64,000 nucleotides of DNA from Pseudomonadota bacterium (lineage in GTDB: Bacteria; Pseudomonadota; Alphaproteobacteria; Rhizobiales; Hyphomicrobiaceae): contig JAFAFW010000037.1 of the NCBI GenBank assembly GCA_023423275.1, forward strand, positions 1 through 64,000. Reading direction: 5' to 3'. The notes below the pieces were generated by a model. The model did no database searches and had not been told where the DNA came from. It was given only the letters and a program-made list of their open reading frames with translations. Numbering within the stretch: the first letter of the stretch is position 1; the number at the start of each line of letters is the position of its first letter. The position numbers and the translations under genes are program-made. Positions 33,558 through 42,693 of the stretch are shown one piece after another.

Positions 33558-34098
33558 GGAGCAGGCTCCAATTGACGCTCAATACCGCAGAAAACGCTAT
33601 ACCGCCGTCATAGTTCCAATATGGTTATGATGAGGCCGAAATATCCCACGTCAAGATGATATTTTTATAATCGACGTTTGTTCACTGAGTTTTTGCAATG
33701 CACTCTCCCGTGGTGCAGCGCGAGCAGCCAAGCGGCCGCTTCGGAACGCTCAATCAAAAATGCGGAAGGGTGCTCAACCAACACCTTGTAAACGCCGAAA
33801 GAAAATCAGGCTTCAGCGGCGCATCGCATGGATGGACGAGGCGGACACGATGTAGCGAAGTCCTGCCGCCTCATCCTCGTTCAACTTTCGGCGAAGACCA
33901 GCGCGTCGAACTCGTTATGGATCTGTAAACAGCCAGCGGTTCAACCGCCTTTTCCGTCGCCCGACTTTGCAAGCAACGCGCGAATCACCCTTGCGCTCGG
34001 CGCCGGGCGGCGCGAACATGGTTGTCCTGCCGCGCTCCTCTCAACCAGGCGCGGGGCGCGCGGTGCGCGTCCTCTCGCCTGGGAAATGGAGGAAGCTC
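33558..34098. other. 541-bp region before the EF-G-like gene, no supported gene
   Basis: Base composition is clearly AT-richer from about 33590 to 33690, as a promoter might be, then returns to normal. Short open frames exist, but none has coding character. An in-frame extension of the EF-G-like frame starts at 33967 but reads as non-coding and ends in the true ribosome binding site GGAGGA before the ATG. Confidence 0.5.
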
Positions 34099-36147
34099 AT
34101 GGGGCAAATTGCCGGCCCAAATGGCCGCTCCGCCCGGTGCATCGCACTGGTCGGCCCTTACCTCAGCGGCAAGACAACACTTCTGGAAGCCATCCTCGCT
34201 CGCAGCGGCGTAATCTCCCGCCAGGGGACCACCGCGGAGGGGTCAACAGTCGGAGACGCGAGCCCTGAGTCCCGCGCCCATGGCATGAGCACGGAACTCA
34301 ACATCGCCGAGGTCGAATTCCTCGGCGACCAATTCACCTTCATCGACTGCCCCGGCTCCGTCGAATTTCAAAATGAGAGTGCAGCCGCACTCACGGTCTG
34401 CGACTTGGCCGTGATCGTCTGCGAACCCGACGCCAAGCGCGTGCCGGCACTTCAACTCATTCTCAAGCAGCTCGAAGATCGCGGGATTCCGCACCTGCTG
34501 TTCCTCAACAAGATCGACACATTCGAGGCGCCCGTTCGCGATATTCTGCCTCTCCTGCAGCCTGCCAGCGCACGCCCCCTGGTCCTGCGGCAAATTCCGA
34601 TCTGGGAAAACGGCATCGCGACCGGATTCGTGGACCTGGCCCTCGAGCGCGCGTTCGTCTATCGCGAGCACGCGCCGTCCGAGATCGTCGAGATGCCACA
34701 AGGATTGGCCCAGCGGGAGCAGGAAGCGCGCTTCCATATGCTGGAGCAGCTCGCCGACTACGATGACGAACTCATGGAACAGCTTCTGTCGGACATGCAG
34801 CCGCCGCGGGACAAGGTGTTCGACGACCTCGCCAAGGAAGTATCCGAAGGCTTGATTTGCCCCGTACTGCTGGGATCGGCCGAGCGCGGCAACGGCATCC
34901 TCCGCCTCATGAAAGCATTGCGGCACGAAGCCCCGTTCGTCGATGAGACCGCCAAACGCCTCGGCCTCAACGGTGCGAAGTCGGCAACCTACATCCTCAA
35001 GACATTTCACACGCAGCATGGCGGCAAGCTGTCCGTAGCCCGCGTTCTGGCCGGAGAGCTACCCGACGGCACAACGGTCCTGGGTCCGCGCGGCGATGAC
35101 CGGATTGCGGGCGTCTTCTCGATGATCGGGCAGGAAGCGAAAAAGCGTTCTGGCGCAAAGCCTGGCGACACAGTCGCACTCGGCCGGCTCGAACACATCG
35201 GAACAGGCGAGACCGTCGCTGCGGAGAAGCAGACGGTCGATCAGGTCGAAACCCCTCGAGCGCCGCAGCCGGTCTATGGCGTGGCTCTCGTTCTCAAGGA
35301 CCGCAAAGACGAGGTGAAACTTTCCGCGGCCTTGACGAAGCTGATCGAGGAGGACAGCTCGCTGTCCGTCGAACACAATCAGGATACGCACCAGGTAGTG
35401 CTGCTTGGCCAGGGCGAAATGCATCTGCGCGTTGCGCTGGAACGGCTGAACCGCAAATACGGCGTGACCGTCGACCGCGAGCGGCGTCTGGTTCCCTACA
35501 AAGAGACCATCCGCAAAGTCGCGACAGTACGCGGCCGGCATAAAAAGCAATCCGGCGGTCACGGCCAATTCGGTGACGTCGTGCTGGAGATCAAGCCGCT
35601 GCCACGCGGTTCCGGTTTCCAGTTCTCCGAGACGATCACCGGAGGCGTCGTGCCGCGGCAGTTCATCCCGTCCGTCGAGATCGGCGTGGCCGATTATCTG
35701 AAACACGGCCCCCTGGGCTTTCCGGTTGTCGACGTCGCCGTCACGTTGACGGATGGCAGCTATCACACCGTCGACTCCTCGGACATGGCATTCCGGCAGG
35801 CGGGCCGTCTCGGCATGTCGGAAGGGATGCCGCAGTGCAACCCCGTGCTGCTGGAGCCGGTAATGTCCGTCGACATCGCTATTCCCTCAGAAGCGACCTC
35901 GAAAATCAACGGGATCATCTCGCAGCGCCGTGGTCAGATCCTCGGCTTCGACAACCGTCCGGGTTGGTCTGGATGGGATGTCGTACAGGCGCAGATCCCT
36001 GAGACCGAGATGGACGACCTGATTGTCGAGTTGCGCTCCGTTACGGCGGGCGTTGGCACGTTCACCGCCAAGTTCGACCACCTAACGGAGCTGACGGGAC
36101 GATTGGCGGACCAGGTCCTGGCCAGCCATAAGGCTGCCGCCGAATAG
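34099..36147 (+). CDS. Elongation factor G-like translational GTPase
   Basis: A 682-residue EF-G-type protein with all five domains. P-loop is GPYLSGKTTL, G4 is LNKID; domain IV includes YKETIRKVATVRGRHKKQSGGHGQFGDV and domain V ends with VGTFTAKFDHLTEL. The G3 motif reads DCPGSVEF, where canonical EF-G has DTPGHVDF, so the catalytic histidine is a serine; the switch I RGIT motif is also absent (HGMST region). Canonical fusA normally lies in the ribosomal protein operon, so this is the fusA2-like paralogue seen in alphaproteobacteria, of unknown role. The domain IV loop KKQSGGHGQFGDV is intact, so ribosome interaction remains likely. Confidence 0.9.
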   Translation: MGQIAGPNGRSARCIALVGPYLSGKTTLLEAILARSGVISRQGTTAEGSTVGDASPESRAHGMSTELNIAEVEFLGDQFTFIDCPGSVEFQNESAAALTVCDLAVIVCEPDAKRVPALQLILKQLEDRGIPHLLFLNKIDTFEAPVRDILPLLQPASARPLVLRQIPIWENGIATGFVDLALERAFVYREHAPSEIVEMPQGLAQREQEARFHMLEQLADYDDELMEQLLSDMQPPRDKVFDDLAKEVSEGLICPVLLGSAERGNGILRLMKALRHEAPFVDETAKRLGLNGAKSATYILKTFHTQHGGKLSVARVLAGELPDGTTVLGPRGDDRIAGVFSMIGQEAKKRSGAKPGDTVALGRLEHIGTGETVAAEKQTVDQVETPRAPQPVYGVALVLKDRKDEVKLSAALTKLIEEDSSLSVEHNQDTHQVVLLGQGEMHLRVALERLNRKYGVTVDRERRLVPYKETIRKVATVRGRHKKQSGGHGQFGDVVLEIKPLPRGSGFQFSETITGGVVPRQFIPSVEIGVADYLKHGPLGFPVVDVAVTLTDGSYHTVDSSDMAFRQAGRLGMSEGMPQCNPVLLEPVMSVDIAIPSEATSKINGIISQRRGQILGFDNRPGWSGWDVVQAQIPETEMDDLIVELRSVTAGVGTFTAKFDHLTELTGRLADQVLASHKAAAE

Positions 36148-36232
36148 CGCCCGCGCCAGCGGCGGGGGCAGCCATCTCCGGCCGCTGCATTCGCAATTGC
36201 ATTGGCGCAGCCAAATAGGCCATGGTCCGGCC

Positions 36233-36910
36233 ATGTTGACCGCTGCGCCAAGTTCGCCCTCCCGTCTCACCGCCGATGATCTGCGGCGGCGTGCGCGGGA
36301 CCGGCTTTATCCTGCGCCGAGCGAATCCGTCTTCGATCCTCGGACGGGGCGAAGCTGGGGGCGCAGCGACTTCGATCTGAATCCCGAGTTGCTGATCGAT
36401 CTGGCCATGATGAAGCCGCCACGTCCCGCGGCCGTCCTCGTCCCGATCGTGGCACGGGACGACTTGACGATGCTGCTCACCGTGCGCACCGATGGTCTGC
36501 CAACTCACGCCGGTCAGATCGCCTTCCCCGGTGGCAAGGTGGAGACAACCGACGCCAGCCCGGCTGCCGCGGCCCTGCGCGAGGCTCAGGAGGAAATCGG
36601 TCTCGATGCGACCTATATCGAGCCGCTAGGCTTTCTCGATAGCTATCGATCCGGCACCGGCTTCCACATCATGCCCATCGTGGCGCTGATCGAGCCCGGG
36701 TTCACGTTGCTCCCTAATCCTGGAGAGGTTGCTGATACGTTCGAAGTTCCACTGGCATTTCTCATGGACGAGGCCAATCATCAGCAGCATGCGCGTCCTT
36801 GGCAGGGCCGGCAGCGGCACTACTACGCAATTCCTTACGGCGATCGCTACATCTGGGGCGCAACGGCCGGCATGATCAAAAATCTCCACGAAAGGCTCTT
36901 CGGCGCATGA
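36233..36910 (+). CDS. NUDIX hydrolase, CoA pyrophosphatase-like
   Basis: A 225-residue NUDIX enzyme with the box spanning GGKVE to REAQEEIGL and the upstream CoA-pyrophosphatase-type PTHAGQIAFPGGK text. Such enzymes cleave CoA or its derivatives into phosphopantetheine and adenosine 3',5'-bisphosphate. The extra SPAAAALREAQ spacing is as in NudL. The next gene's ATG overlaps its stop (ATGA), and cca follows, a conserved alphaproteobacterial order. Start chosen at the ATG giving MLTAAPS. Confidence 0.9.
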   Translation: MLTAAPSSPSRLTADDLRRRARDRLYPAPSESVFDPRTGRSWGRSDFDLNPELLIDLAMMKPPRPAAVLVPIVARDDLTMLLTVRTDGLPTHAGQIAFPGGKVETTDASPAAAALREAQEEIGLDATYIEPLGFLDSYRSGTGFHIMPIVALIEPGFTLLPNPGEVADTFEVPLAFLMDEANHQQHARPWQGRQRHYYAIPYGDRYIWGATAGMIKNLHERLFGA

Positions 36911-37179
36911 TCCGGATCATTATCGAGAACATGCTGCTGTTCCTGCTGCCGACTCTGATCTACGTCGCCTACGTCTTCCTGAGGCGACGGGCGGAGGGCG
37001 GGACCAACAACAACAATCTTCTCGATGATGCGCCTCTTCTCTGGCTGTTTGCCGCGGGTGCCGCGCTGGTCGTTGTCACATTGGTGATCTTTGGCTCGAC
37101 ATCGGGAGGGCGCCCCGGCCAGACTTATTCACCGCCGGTTTATCGGGACGGCAAGATCGAGCCCGGCCAATTGAAGTGA
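36907..37179 (+). CDS. DUF6111 family small membrane protein
   Basis: A 90-residue protein with two membrane helices (ENMLLFLLPTLIYVAYVFL and LLWLFAAGAALVVVTLVIFG) and a short polar tail ending YRDGKIEPGQLK. This gene type typically lies between the NUDIX gene and cca in Hyphomicrobiales. It is coupled to the NUDIX stop by ATGA. Function unknown. Confidence 0.85.
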   Translation: MIRIIIENMLLFLLPTLIYVAYVFLRRRAEGGTNNNNLLDDAPLLWLFAAGAALVVVTLVIFGSTSGGRPGQTYSPPVYRDGKIEPGQLK

Positions 37180-37188
37180 GGGTCGCTC

Positions 37189-38436
37189 ATGCCGCCCGCG
37201 AACGCGCCGCCGCAGCTCAATGACGCAGACTGGCTGAGACGCCCGCAAACCCAGGCCGTATTTCGCGCGCTGGAGAAAGGCGGCTTCGCAGCGCGCGCAG
37301 TGGGCGGGGCCGTGCGGAATGCGCTTCTAGGTCATCCGGTCGCTGACGTCGATATCGCCACCCCTGCCCCGCCCGAGGACGTGATGCGGCTGGCCCATGC
37401 GGCCGGCCTGAAGGCCATTGGCACCGGCCTGAAGCACGGAACGGTGACGGTCGTCAGCGGCCATACGCCCTACGAGATCACCACGCTGCGAGAAGATGTC
37501 GAAACCTTCGGACGTCACGCCAGCGTTGCCTTTACGGGGAACTGGGACGCGGACGCACGCCGCCGCGACTTCACGATCAACGCGCTCTATTGCGACGCTC
37601 AAGGCGTGATCCATGATCCCTTAGGCGGCTACCCGGACATTCTGGCCCGCCGGGTCCGCTTCATCGGAGATCCCGATGCGCGTATTCGCGAGGACTATCT
37701 CAGGATCCTGCGCTTTTTCCGCATGAGCGCCGTGTACGCCGATGGCCCACTCGATGCCGAAGGGTTGGCAGCGTCGGTTCGCGGGCGCGCTGGCCTCCAA
37801 CAGCTTTCACGCGAGCGCATCCGCCAGGAACTGTTGCGGCTTCTGGCAGCCGCGCGGGCTGCGGAGACGCTGGAGCACATGCAGGAGTATGGCCTGCTGA
37901 CGGCCGTCCTGCCCATGGCGCCGCGTATTGCGCTCATGCGCAGGCTCGCGGAACTCGAGGCCGCGCTTTCCCTCGACCCCGACCCGATTTTGCGGCTGGC
38001 GGCCTTGGTGGTGGAAATCCCGGAAGATGCGCACCGTCTTTTCGAGCGGCTCCGTCTGTCGTCCGCTGAGCACCAGACGCTCGCGACTGCCGCACAGATC
38101 CCGCGCAATCTGCGCCCGCCGATCGAGGTCCAGGCCGCGAAGGCATGGCTGTATCGGCTCACTCCGGATCGAATGCGAAAGTCCGTCCTGCTCAACTGGG
38201 CACGCTCATCGGCACGCGTCCAGGACACGGAATTTCATGCGCTGTTCAATCTACCAGACCAGTGGCAGGCGCCCCGCTTCCCGCTTACGGGCGCCGATAT
38301 CACCGCTGCGGGCGAAGCTGCCGGCCCGCGCGTGGGCCAGATTTTGCGGGATATGGAAGACTGGTGGATCGCTGCCGGCTTCCCTACGGATCGCGCAACG
38401 ATAACAGCGCAACTCGAACGCCGCCTCAGATCCTAG
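37189..38436 (+). CDS. cca: CCA tRNA nucleotidyltransferase
   Basis: A 415-residue class II nucleotidyltransferase. The catalytic head is GGAVRNALLG...VADVDIAT (DxD), then RRDFTINALYCD, DPLGGYPDI, and the neck RIREDYLRILRFFRMSA; tail helices follow. It adds or repairs the 3' CCA of tRNAs; a poly(A) polymerase function cannot be excluded on sequence but the cca context is standard. Nine bp separate it from the DUF6111 gene. Confidence 0.94.
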   Translation: MPPANAPPQLNDADWLRRPQTQAVFRALEKGGFAARAVGGAVRNALLGHPVADVDIATPAPPEDVMRLAHAAGLKAIGTGLKHGTVTVVSGHTPYEITTLREDVETFGRHASVAFTGNWDADARRRDFTINALYCDAQGVIHDPLGGYPDILARRVRFIGDPDARIREDYLRILRFFRMSAVYADGPLDAEGLAASVRGRAGLQQLSRERIRQELLRLLAAARAAETLEHMQEYGLLTAVLPMAPRIALMRRLAELEAALSLDPDPILRLAALVVEIPEDAHRLFERLRLSSAEHQTLATAAQIPRNLRPPIEVQAAKAWLYRLTPDRMRKSVLLNWARSSARVQDTEFHALFNLPDQWQAPRFPLTGADITAAGEAAGPRVGQILRDMEDWWIAAGFPTDRATITAQLERRLRS

Positions 38437-38575
38437 ATATGACCTGAGCAACGCCGGTTTCGGCTACGAACGCTTCGACTGACGGCTGCTGAGAGTAGAG
38501 GACGCACGCATTAACACGCGGTGCAAACAGCATCGCCAGAATGACTGCTACGACCAAGGTCTTCAGGGGAAACAT
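38426..38575 (-). CDS. Small secreted or membrane peptide (49 residues)
   Basis: ATG behind a very strong ribosome binding site (AAGGAGGAAAGCGG). The peptide starts MFPLKTLVVAVILAMLFAP, a signal-like helix, followed by a short mature part with one Cys and the end VAQVISRI. Its last 11 bp overlap the 3' end of cca on the other strand. It is too short to be found by length-limited gene callers, but the ribosome site and signal peptide make it credible. Function unknown. Confidence 0.6.
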   Translation of the reverse strand: MFPLKTLVVAVILAMLFAPRVNACVLYSQQPSVEAFVAETGVAQVISRI

Positions 38576-38738
38576 CCGCTTTCCTCCTTACGTCCGCCAC
38601 TGGTCGGTGCCTCGTTGGCCCCTACCCTCGACTAACATACCGCCACGAGCGACGGCAATTCCGCTCGCAGCACTCTGTGGACAACCTATGCTGAATTTCC
38701 GGTGAACGCGTGAGCTTCGCGAATGGATTGGAGCCGCC

Positions 38739-38772
38739 AAAAAACGAAAGCCCCGGCTGCGCGGCCGGGGCT
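38739..38772 (-). terminator. Rho-independent terminator of the H-NS family gene
   Basis: AGCCCCGGC / GCCGGGGCT form a 9-bp stem with a 6-nt loop, followed on the minus strand by TTTCGTTTTTT. It lies about 100 bases after the H-NS family stop codon. Confidence 0.82.
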
Positions 38773-38802
38773 CGAAGCGCATAAAAGAGATCGATTTCCA
38801 CA

Positions 38803-38835
38803 TCATCGTTCCGGATCAATCGTCCGGAACGATGA
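38803..38835 (-). repeat. Perfect 13-bp inverted repeat between H-NS gene and its terminator
   Basis: TCATCGTTCCGGA and TCCGGAACGATGA flank a 7-nt spacer. It lies in the 3' untranslated region of the H-NS family gene, upstream of a normal terminator. There is no T-tract, so it is not a terminator itself; an mRNA-stability stem or a protein site is possible. Confidence 0.6.
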
Positions 38836-38874
38836 GAGAACGGATGCGGCAACGCGCAGCCGTGTGCGCCGTCT

Positions 38875-39198
38875 TCAGCGGATCGAGAAATCCTCGAGCT
38901 TGGCGCCCTTGTCGAGCTTGGCGGTCAGCCAACGCGGCTTGCGGCCGCGACCGGTCCACGTCTCGGAGCGATTTTCCGGATTAACATACTTGGCTGCGAC
39001 CGTACGCCCCTTGGTCGGACTTCCGCGTCCGCCAAACAGCTCGCTTACGGAAAAGCCGGAGTTCTGTGCGAGGGCCTCAATTTTTTGCTTAACTTCGCTG
39101 CGTTCGCGCTCGCGCGCATTGGCAATTGCCTTATCGAGCTTCGTCTCGAGGTCGAGCAGTTCCTTCAGCGACATCTTCTCAACATTGACGCTGGCCAT
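38875..39198 (-). CDS. H-NS family nucleoid-associated protein (HvrA/BpH3-like)
   Basis: A 107-residue protein with an N-terminal coiled coil for oligomerisation (SLKELLDLETKLDKAIANARERE) and the H-NS C-terminal DNA-binding domain: KYVNPENRSETWTGRGRKP followed by RWL, where GRGRKP is the AT-hook-like core. In alphaproteobacteria such proteins silence AT-rich DNA and control photosynthesis or nitrogen genes. I chose MASVNVEK, the usual N-terminus, from two nearby ATG codons. It has its own terminator. Confidence 0.92.
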   Translation of the reverse strand: MASVNVEKMSLKELLDLETKLDKAIANARERERSEVKQKIEALAQNSGFSVSELFGGRGSPTKGRTVAAKYVNPENRSETWTGRGRKPRWLTAKLDKGAKLEDFSIR

Positions 39199-39374
39199 TC
39201 GTCTCATGTCCTTCCGCTTTGCTTCTTTCACTTTAACTCACCCAGCGCAAATTCATGACAGCGCCACGTTATGATCGGCTTTTAATTGATCGCGACATAT
39301 AAATAAAACGTTTCCTTTCGGCAATACCACAACATGCTTATAATGTGCCTGCTGGATAATCCTACTCTCAGCGA

Positions 39375-40076
39375 TTATTCGTATTTGCACGGCCACGACC
39401 GTGGCTTGGAAATATTCGAAGGAAGGATCGTCTTTTCATCACCGCAGGCATGTTCGAGCTGACGCTCATCCAGCCCCTTGGCGGTTCCCAAATCAACTCC
39501 CTCAAGCCGCGTGCGCAACATGTACGCGGTGGAGAAATCCGCTCCGGAAAGCGTGGCCATCCTCAAATCAGCGCGTGCCAAATTGGCATAATTGAGGTTA
39601 CTGTTGGTCAGATTTGCCTTGCGCAGGTCGACGCGCACGAGTTGTGCCGATGAAAAATCGGCACCCGACAGATCGGCTCCTTCGAAGCTCGCCCGCAGGA
39701 ATTCCGCTTTATGCAACTTCGCGTCCGACATCCGCGCCCCGCCCAGACGCGTCCGCACTCCGATCACATCTGACAAATTCGCACCTGTCAGATCTGCACC
39801 TTTGAAGGTGGCATAGGTTATATTCGCCTTGGCCATATCTGCCTTTTGCAGATTGGCCCCAGTCAGATTGGTCCCATTGAGATCAGTCTTGTTGAGACGC
39901 GCGCCGCTCATATTTTCTCGCGCCAGCATCTTGCGCGACTTGGAGCACCCAGACCAGTCCACGCCTGCAGCAGCCGGATCACCGCAAGCTGCAAATCCGG
40001 GGCGAGCAAACAGAAACGTTCCGCATATCGCAATCGCGCTCAAAACACGCAGCCCGTAATGCCAAGACATGTCCAT
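39375..40076 (-). CDS. Exported pentapeptide-repeat protein
   Basis: A 233-residue protein: signal peptide (VLSAIAICGTFLFARPGFAA), a short Cys-containing lead (CGDPAAAGVDWSGCSKS), then more than twenty A(D/N)LXX repeats such as LNGTNLTGANLQKADMAKAN and LSGADFSSAQLVRV, forming a right-handed quadrilateral helix. The C-terminal part has two more Cys. Periplasmic pentapeptide proteins have no single function. I chose the ATG behind GGAGCG; another lies 12 bases upstream. Confidence 0.88.
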   Translation of the reverse strand: MDMSWHYGLRVLSAIAICGTFLFARPGFAACGDPAAAGVDWSGCSKSRKMLARENMSGARLNKTDLNGTNLTGANLQKADMAKANITYATFKGADLTGANLSDVIGVRTRLGGARMSDAKLHKAEFLRASFEGADLSGADFSSAQLVRVDLRKANLTNSNLNYANLARADLRMATLSGADFSTAYMLRTRLEGVDLGTAKGLDERQLEHACGDEKTILPSNISKPRSWPCKYE

Positions 40077-40251
40077 CTGCCGCTCCATTCGGTATCTGAC
40101 CAGTTATATGGCTGGCGAAGCCCAAAATTCCAAATCCCGCCAACTGCAGAAGGCTGCCGATATCGGTGCAGGATCAGAAACCGCGCTATTTCATATTTCG
40201 GGAAAGCGTTAAGTTCCTGGGTGGAATCCGAGTCGGGGAATCGAGGGAACC

Positions 40252-41541
40252 ATGCTTGAGCGCTATTTCGAGCTAGATAAGCTCGGCACAACGGTGCGCA
40301 CGGAGATTTTGGCCGGCGTCACCACATTCATGACGATGGCCTATATCATCTTCGTTAATCCGCAGATCCTCGCGGATGCGGGGATGGACCGAGGGGCGGT
40401 ATTCGTGGCCACATGTCTTGCGGCCGCCTTCGCCTCGGCCTTCATGGGCCTCTATGCCAATTATCCGATCGCGCTGGCCCCCGGCATGGGTCTCAACGCC
40501 TACTTCACCTATGGCGTGGTAAAGGGCATGGGCCATAGCTGGGAGACAGCGCTCGGTGCCGTGTTTCTCTCCGGCATCCTGTTCCTGCTCGTGAGCCTGA
40601 CGCACATCCGTGAATGGGTGATCAACAGTATTCCCCTGTCGCTGAAGCTGGCCATCGCAGCGGGTATCGGGTTGTTCCTTGCGATCATCGGCCTCAAAAG
40701 CGCGGGCATCATACAGGCCCACCCGGCGACGCTGGTCACCATCGGTGACCTGAAGAGCCTGCCGGTCGTGCTGGCGTCGGTCGGCTTTCTGCTCATGGTG
40801 GCTCTCGACGCGCGCCGTATCCCCGGTGCGATCATCATCGGCATCCTGGCCGTCGCGATTGCCGGGTTGCTCCTCGGCATCGGGCAGTTCGGCGGCATCG
40901 TCTCCCTGCCTCCCTCGATTGCTCCGGTATTCCTGAAAATGGACGTGATGGGTGCACTGGAAATCGGATTGATCGCGATCGTCTTCACGTTCTTCTTCGT
41001 CGACGTCTTCGACAACACCGGCACCCTGGTCGGCGTCGCTCACAAGGCGGGATTGATCGGACAGGACGGGAAGCTGCCGCGGATCAACCGGGCGCTGACA
41101 GTCGATTCAACGGCCGCGATGGCTGGCGCTGCGCTCGGCACCTCGACGACCACCAGCTACATCGAGAGTGCCGCTGGTGTGAACGCGGGCGGTCGCAGCG
41201 GACTTGTCGCCGTGACGGTCGCCGTGATGTTTCTGCTCGCGCTCTTCTTCGCGCCCCTGGCGGGCTCGATCCCGGCATTCGCAACGGCGCCGGCGCTTGT
41301 CTATGTCGCCTGCATGATGATGTCGGCAGCCAAAGACATCGACTACGCGGACGTCACCGAATACGCACCGGCGATCGTCACGATTGCAGCGATGCCGCTG
41401 ACGTTCTCCATCGCCCACGGCATCGCGTTCGGCTTCATCACGTATGCCGGCATCAAACTGTTGGCCGGACGCTTTGCGGATATCAAACCGGCCGTCGCCG
41501 TCCTGGCGGTGCTGTTCATTCTGAAGTTTGCGCTTCTTTAG
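40252..41541 (+). CDS. NCS2-family purine permease, AzgA-like
   Basis: A 429-residue membrane protein with about 12-14 helices. The AzgA branch markers are EILAGVTTFMTMAYIIFVNP, GMGLNAYFTYGVV, and FVDVFDNTGTLVGVA-type text with ALTVDSTAAMAGAALGTSTT. It would import adenine, guanine or hypoxanthine with protons. No riboswitch was recognised in the 163-bp leader. It converges on the DUF3500 gene with a 9-bp gap. Confidence 0.92.
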   Translation: MLERYFELDKLGTTVRTEILAGVTTFMTMAYIIFVNPQILADAGMDRGAVFVATCLAAAFASAFMGLYANYPIALAPGMGLNAYFTYGVVKGMGHSWETALGAVFLSGILFLLVSLTHIREWVINSIPLSLKLAIAAGIGLFLAIIGLKSAGIIQAHPATLVTIGDLKSLPVVLASVGFLLMVALDARRIPGAIIIGILAVAIAGLLLGIGQFGGIVSLPPSIAPVFLKMDVMGALEIGLIAIVFTFFFVDVFDNTGTLVGVAHKAGLIGQDGKLPRINRALTVDSTAAMAGAALGTSTTTSYIESAAGVNAGGRSGLVAVTVAVMFLLALFFAPLAGSIPAFATAPALVYVACMMMSAAKDIDYADVTEYAPAIVTIAAMPLTFSIAHGIAFGFITYAGIKLLAGRFADIKPAVAVLAVLFILKFALL

Positions 41542-41550
41542 GGGGCCGCC

Positions 41551-42630
41551 TCAGGCACCTTCGGGCGGCAGCGTCTCGATTCCTGCGGATGCGAGCGTGG
41601 CGCGCCCGAAATCATTGCCAGGATCGCGCCACAGCGTATGCACGTGGGTGGCGCGGTCCCGCGTGCTATATTCGATCGATACGGTCGGCCCGCTGAGCCG
41701 GTAATAATGGAGGTCCGTGAGCTCAAAGCCTCCGGCCCATTCGAAGTGCAGCGCGTCGCGCGCCTCATCGACAAGCCGCGTCATCTGCGTCTTGGCAAGA
41801 TCGGCGGGCAGATTGGAGACATACGTCTCCACGACACCAAGCACCAAATGGCGCTGCGTCTCGGTAGTCAACTCGCGGAAAGCGATACCCGCGGGCGCAA
41901 TCGCCATTGCCCGGCGTGGGCCAGCCCGCACATCATTCGGCACTGTCTCCATCGACATTGCACGCTTCAACTGATCGGCATCGAGATTGCGTGCCAGATC
42001 GCAACCCATGTAATCCTCACGGTCGACGGGCATCAGTCCGGCATACTCTCCATCGCGGACCTCGGTCGGATCGGCGCAGACACAATGCGGCGTCGTGGAA
42101 ATAACCTGGTCGCCGATCGCCGTGAAATGCAGCGAGAGATGGTGTCCCTCGACACGCCATCCCCAGGGCTGACCGGAGTGCGGATCACCGAACACCGCAA
42201 AGGCGTAGGCACCCGGACCGCGTCCGAATCCGCGCGTTTGCTGGAGCACGGCCGCGAGCTTCATCACCCCGGTGGCCTTGTTATAACCTTCCGCGCTGAG
42301 CGATGCGCCCATCAAGGCCATCGCACGTGCGCGCTCGGCAGTGCTCATATCGTCGAGGAAAACACCGGCCCGCCGACCGGGTACATAGGTCCAGCGATGC
42401 CGTTCCGGCGCTGTGAAGGCAAATGCGATCTGACTGTGCGTGCCGGGCTTGAGGCCTTCCAGCAGCGCCCCGGCTGCGGCCTGCATAGCACGGCCGGTCC
42501 CGCCGCGGCTGTCATCGGAACTGGCTGGCATAGGAAGTCCCAACGGGAGAGCGGCACCGGCGAGGATGGATGCCAATCCCCGCCGGGAGACCTCAGGTTT
42601 CTGTCCTGCAGACTTATCGCTCCGTGACAA
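41551..42630 (-). CDS. DUF3500 protein with Tat-type signal
   Basis: A 359-residue protein starting with TTG. The N-terminus has a twin-arginine-like signal (VSRRGLASILAGAALPLGL). The mature domain matches DUF3500: SQIAFAFTAPERHRWTYVP, a catalytic-looking YNKATGVMKL region, HHLSLHFT, and a C-terminal HFEWAGGFE...HYYRLSGPTVSIEYS with a His/Asp cluster. The family is uncharacterised; the conserved His/Glu residues suggest metal binding. Tat export would imply a folded, cofactor-loaded protein. Confidence 0.85.
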   Translation of the reverse strand: MSRSDKSAGQKPEVSRRGLASILAGAALPLGLPMPASSDDSRGGTGRAMQAAAGALLEGLKPGTHSQIAFAFTAPERHRWTYVPGRRAGVFLDDMSTAERARAMALMGASLSAEGYNKATGVMKLAAVLQQTRGFGRGPGAYAFAVFGDPHSGQPWGWRVEGHHLSLHFTAIGDQVISTTPHCVCADPTEVRDGEYAGLMPVDREDYMGCDLARNLDADQLKRAMSMETVPNDVRAGPRRAMAIAPAGIAFRELTTETQRHLVLGVVETYVSNLPADLAKTQMTRLVDEARDALHFEWAGGFELTDLHYYRLSGPTVSIEYSTRDRATHVHTLWRDPGNDFGRATLASAGIETLPPEGA

Positions 42631-42693
42631 GCCTACTCCCTTCCGGATTTACGAGCTGCCTTGAGCGGCGGCATGCCCCGCTCAAGGACAGGA

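Noticed and set aside
33698..33928. A 76-residue frame before the EF-G-like gene
   Set aside because: Irregular composition, no ribosome site and no motif.
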